From an uncultured Bacteroidota bacterium (lineage in GTDB: Bacteria > Bacteroidota > Bacteroidia > Chitinophagales > Chitinophagaceae): DNA of 15,836 nt. Of this stretch, positions 15,809 through 15,836 are shown in pieces. Location: NCBI GenBank assembly GCA_903933765.1, contig CAIZLI010000179.1:1-15836 (forward strand), in the 5' to 3' direction. The stretch's first letter is position 1; every line of letters starts with the position of its first letter. A model generated the notes under the pieces. The model worked only from the letters and a program-made list of their open reading frames with translations. It ran no database searches and was not told the DNA's origin. The position numbers were made by a program, and so were the translations under genes.

Positions 15809-15836
15809 ATTGAGATTAGTCCAAAAAATCGCCTAA

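Noticed and set aside
1..15836. Mobile element, phage, defence or CRISPR content
   Set aside because: All genes are recognisable housekeeping or phylum-typical families. No transposase, integrase, tandem repeat array or tRNA attachment site was seen on reading either strand.

Overview
The window reads as ordinary chromosome from a member of the phylum Bacteroidota, AT-rich by eye and tightly packed. The assignment rests on gldE and gldD behind mutY, a DUF3109 cysteine-cluster protein, a DUF5916 outer-membrane protein, the Bacteroidota-type RsmI-like methylase, and a promoter of the TTG / TAnnTTTG kind used by this phylum. A chitinophagaceal or similar freshwater/soil lineage is plausible, but that is inference.

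Left part, plus strand (1-5139). A leader of about 120 bases with two small inverted repeats precedes mutY (adenine glycosylase), gldE (CNNM/CBS membrane protein) and gldD (lipoprotein). These three overlap end to start and look translationally coupled. After a 34-base gap holding a good Bacteroidota promoter comes a second pair, a DUF3109 cysteine-cluster protein and lutB (iron-sulfur oxidation subunit), 4 bases apart.

Right part, minus strand (5170-15796). Nine genes run in one direction with gaps of at most 79 bases. In transcription order they are trmD (tRNA m1G37 methylation), a DUF5916 outer-membrane protein, ade (adenine deaminase), upp (uracil phosphoribosyltransferase), an EI24/CysZ-like membrane protein, an RsmI-like SAM methylase, a shortened comEC-like DNA-uptake channel, purH (last two steps to IMP) and an EamA-type transporter. 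ade, upp and purH all feed nucleotide pools: adenine to hypoxanthine, uracil to UMP, AICAR to IMP. The other genes have unrelated roles, so this is a directon with a nucleotide flavour rather than a single pathway. The two halves converge at 5140-5169.

No gene-free stretch exceeds about 120 bases. I see no tRNA, rRNA, CRISPR array, insertion sequence, phage gene or defence system. The most interesting points are modest: a ComEC that seems to lack its periplasmic OB-fold region, a lutB without lutA or lutC but paired with DUF3109, an exact -7 promoter element four bases from the trmD start, and an inverted repeat in the purH leader. I did not find evidence for a previously undescribed system.
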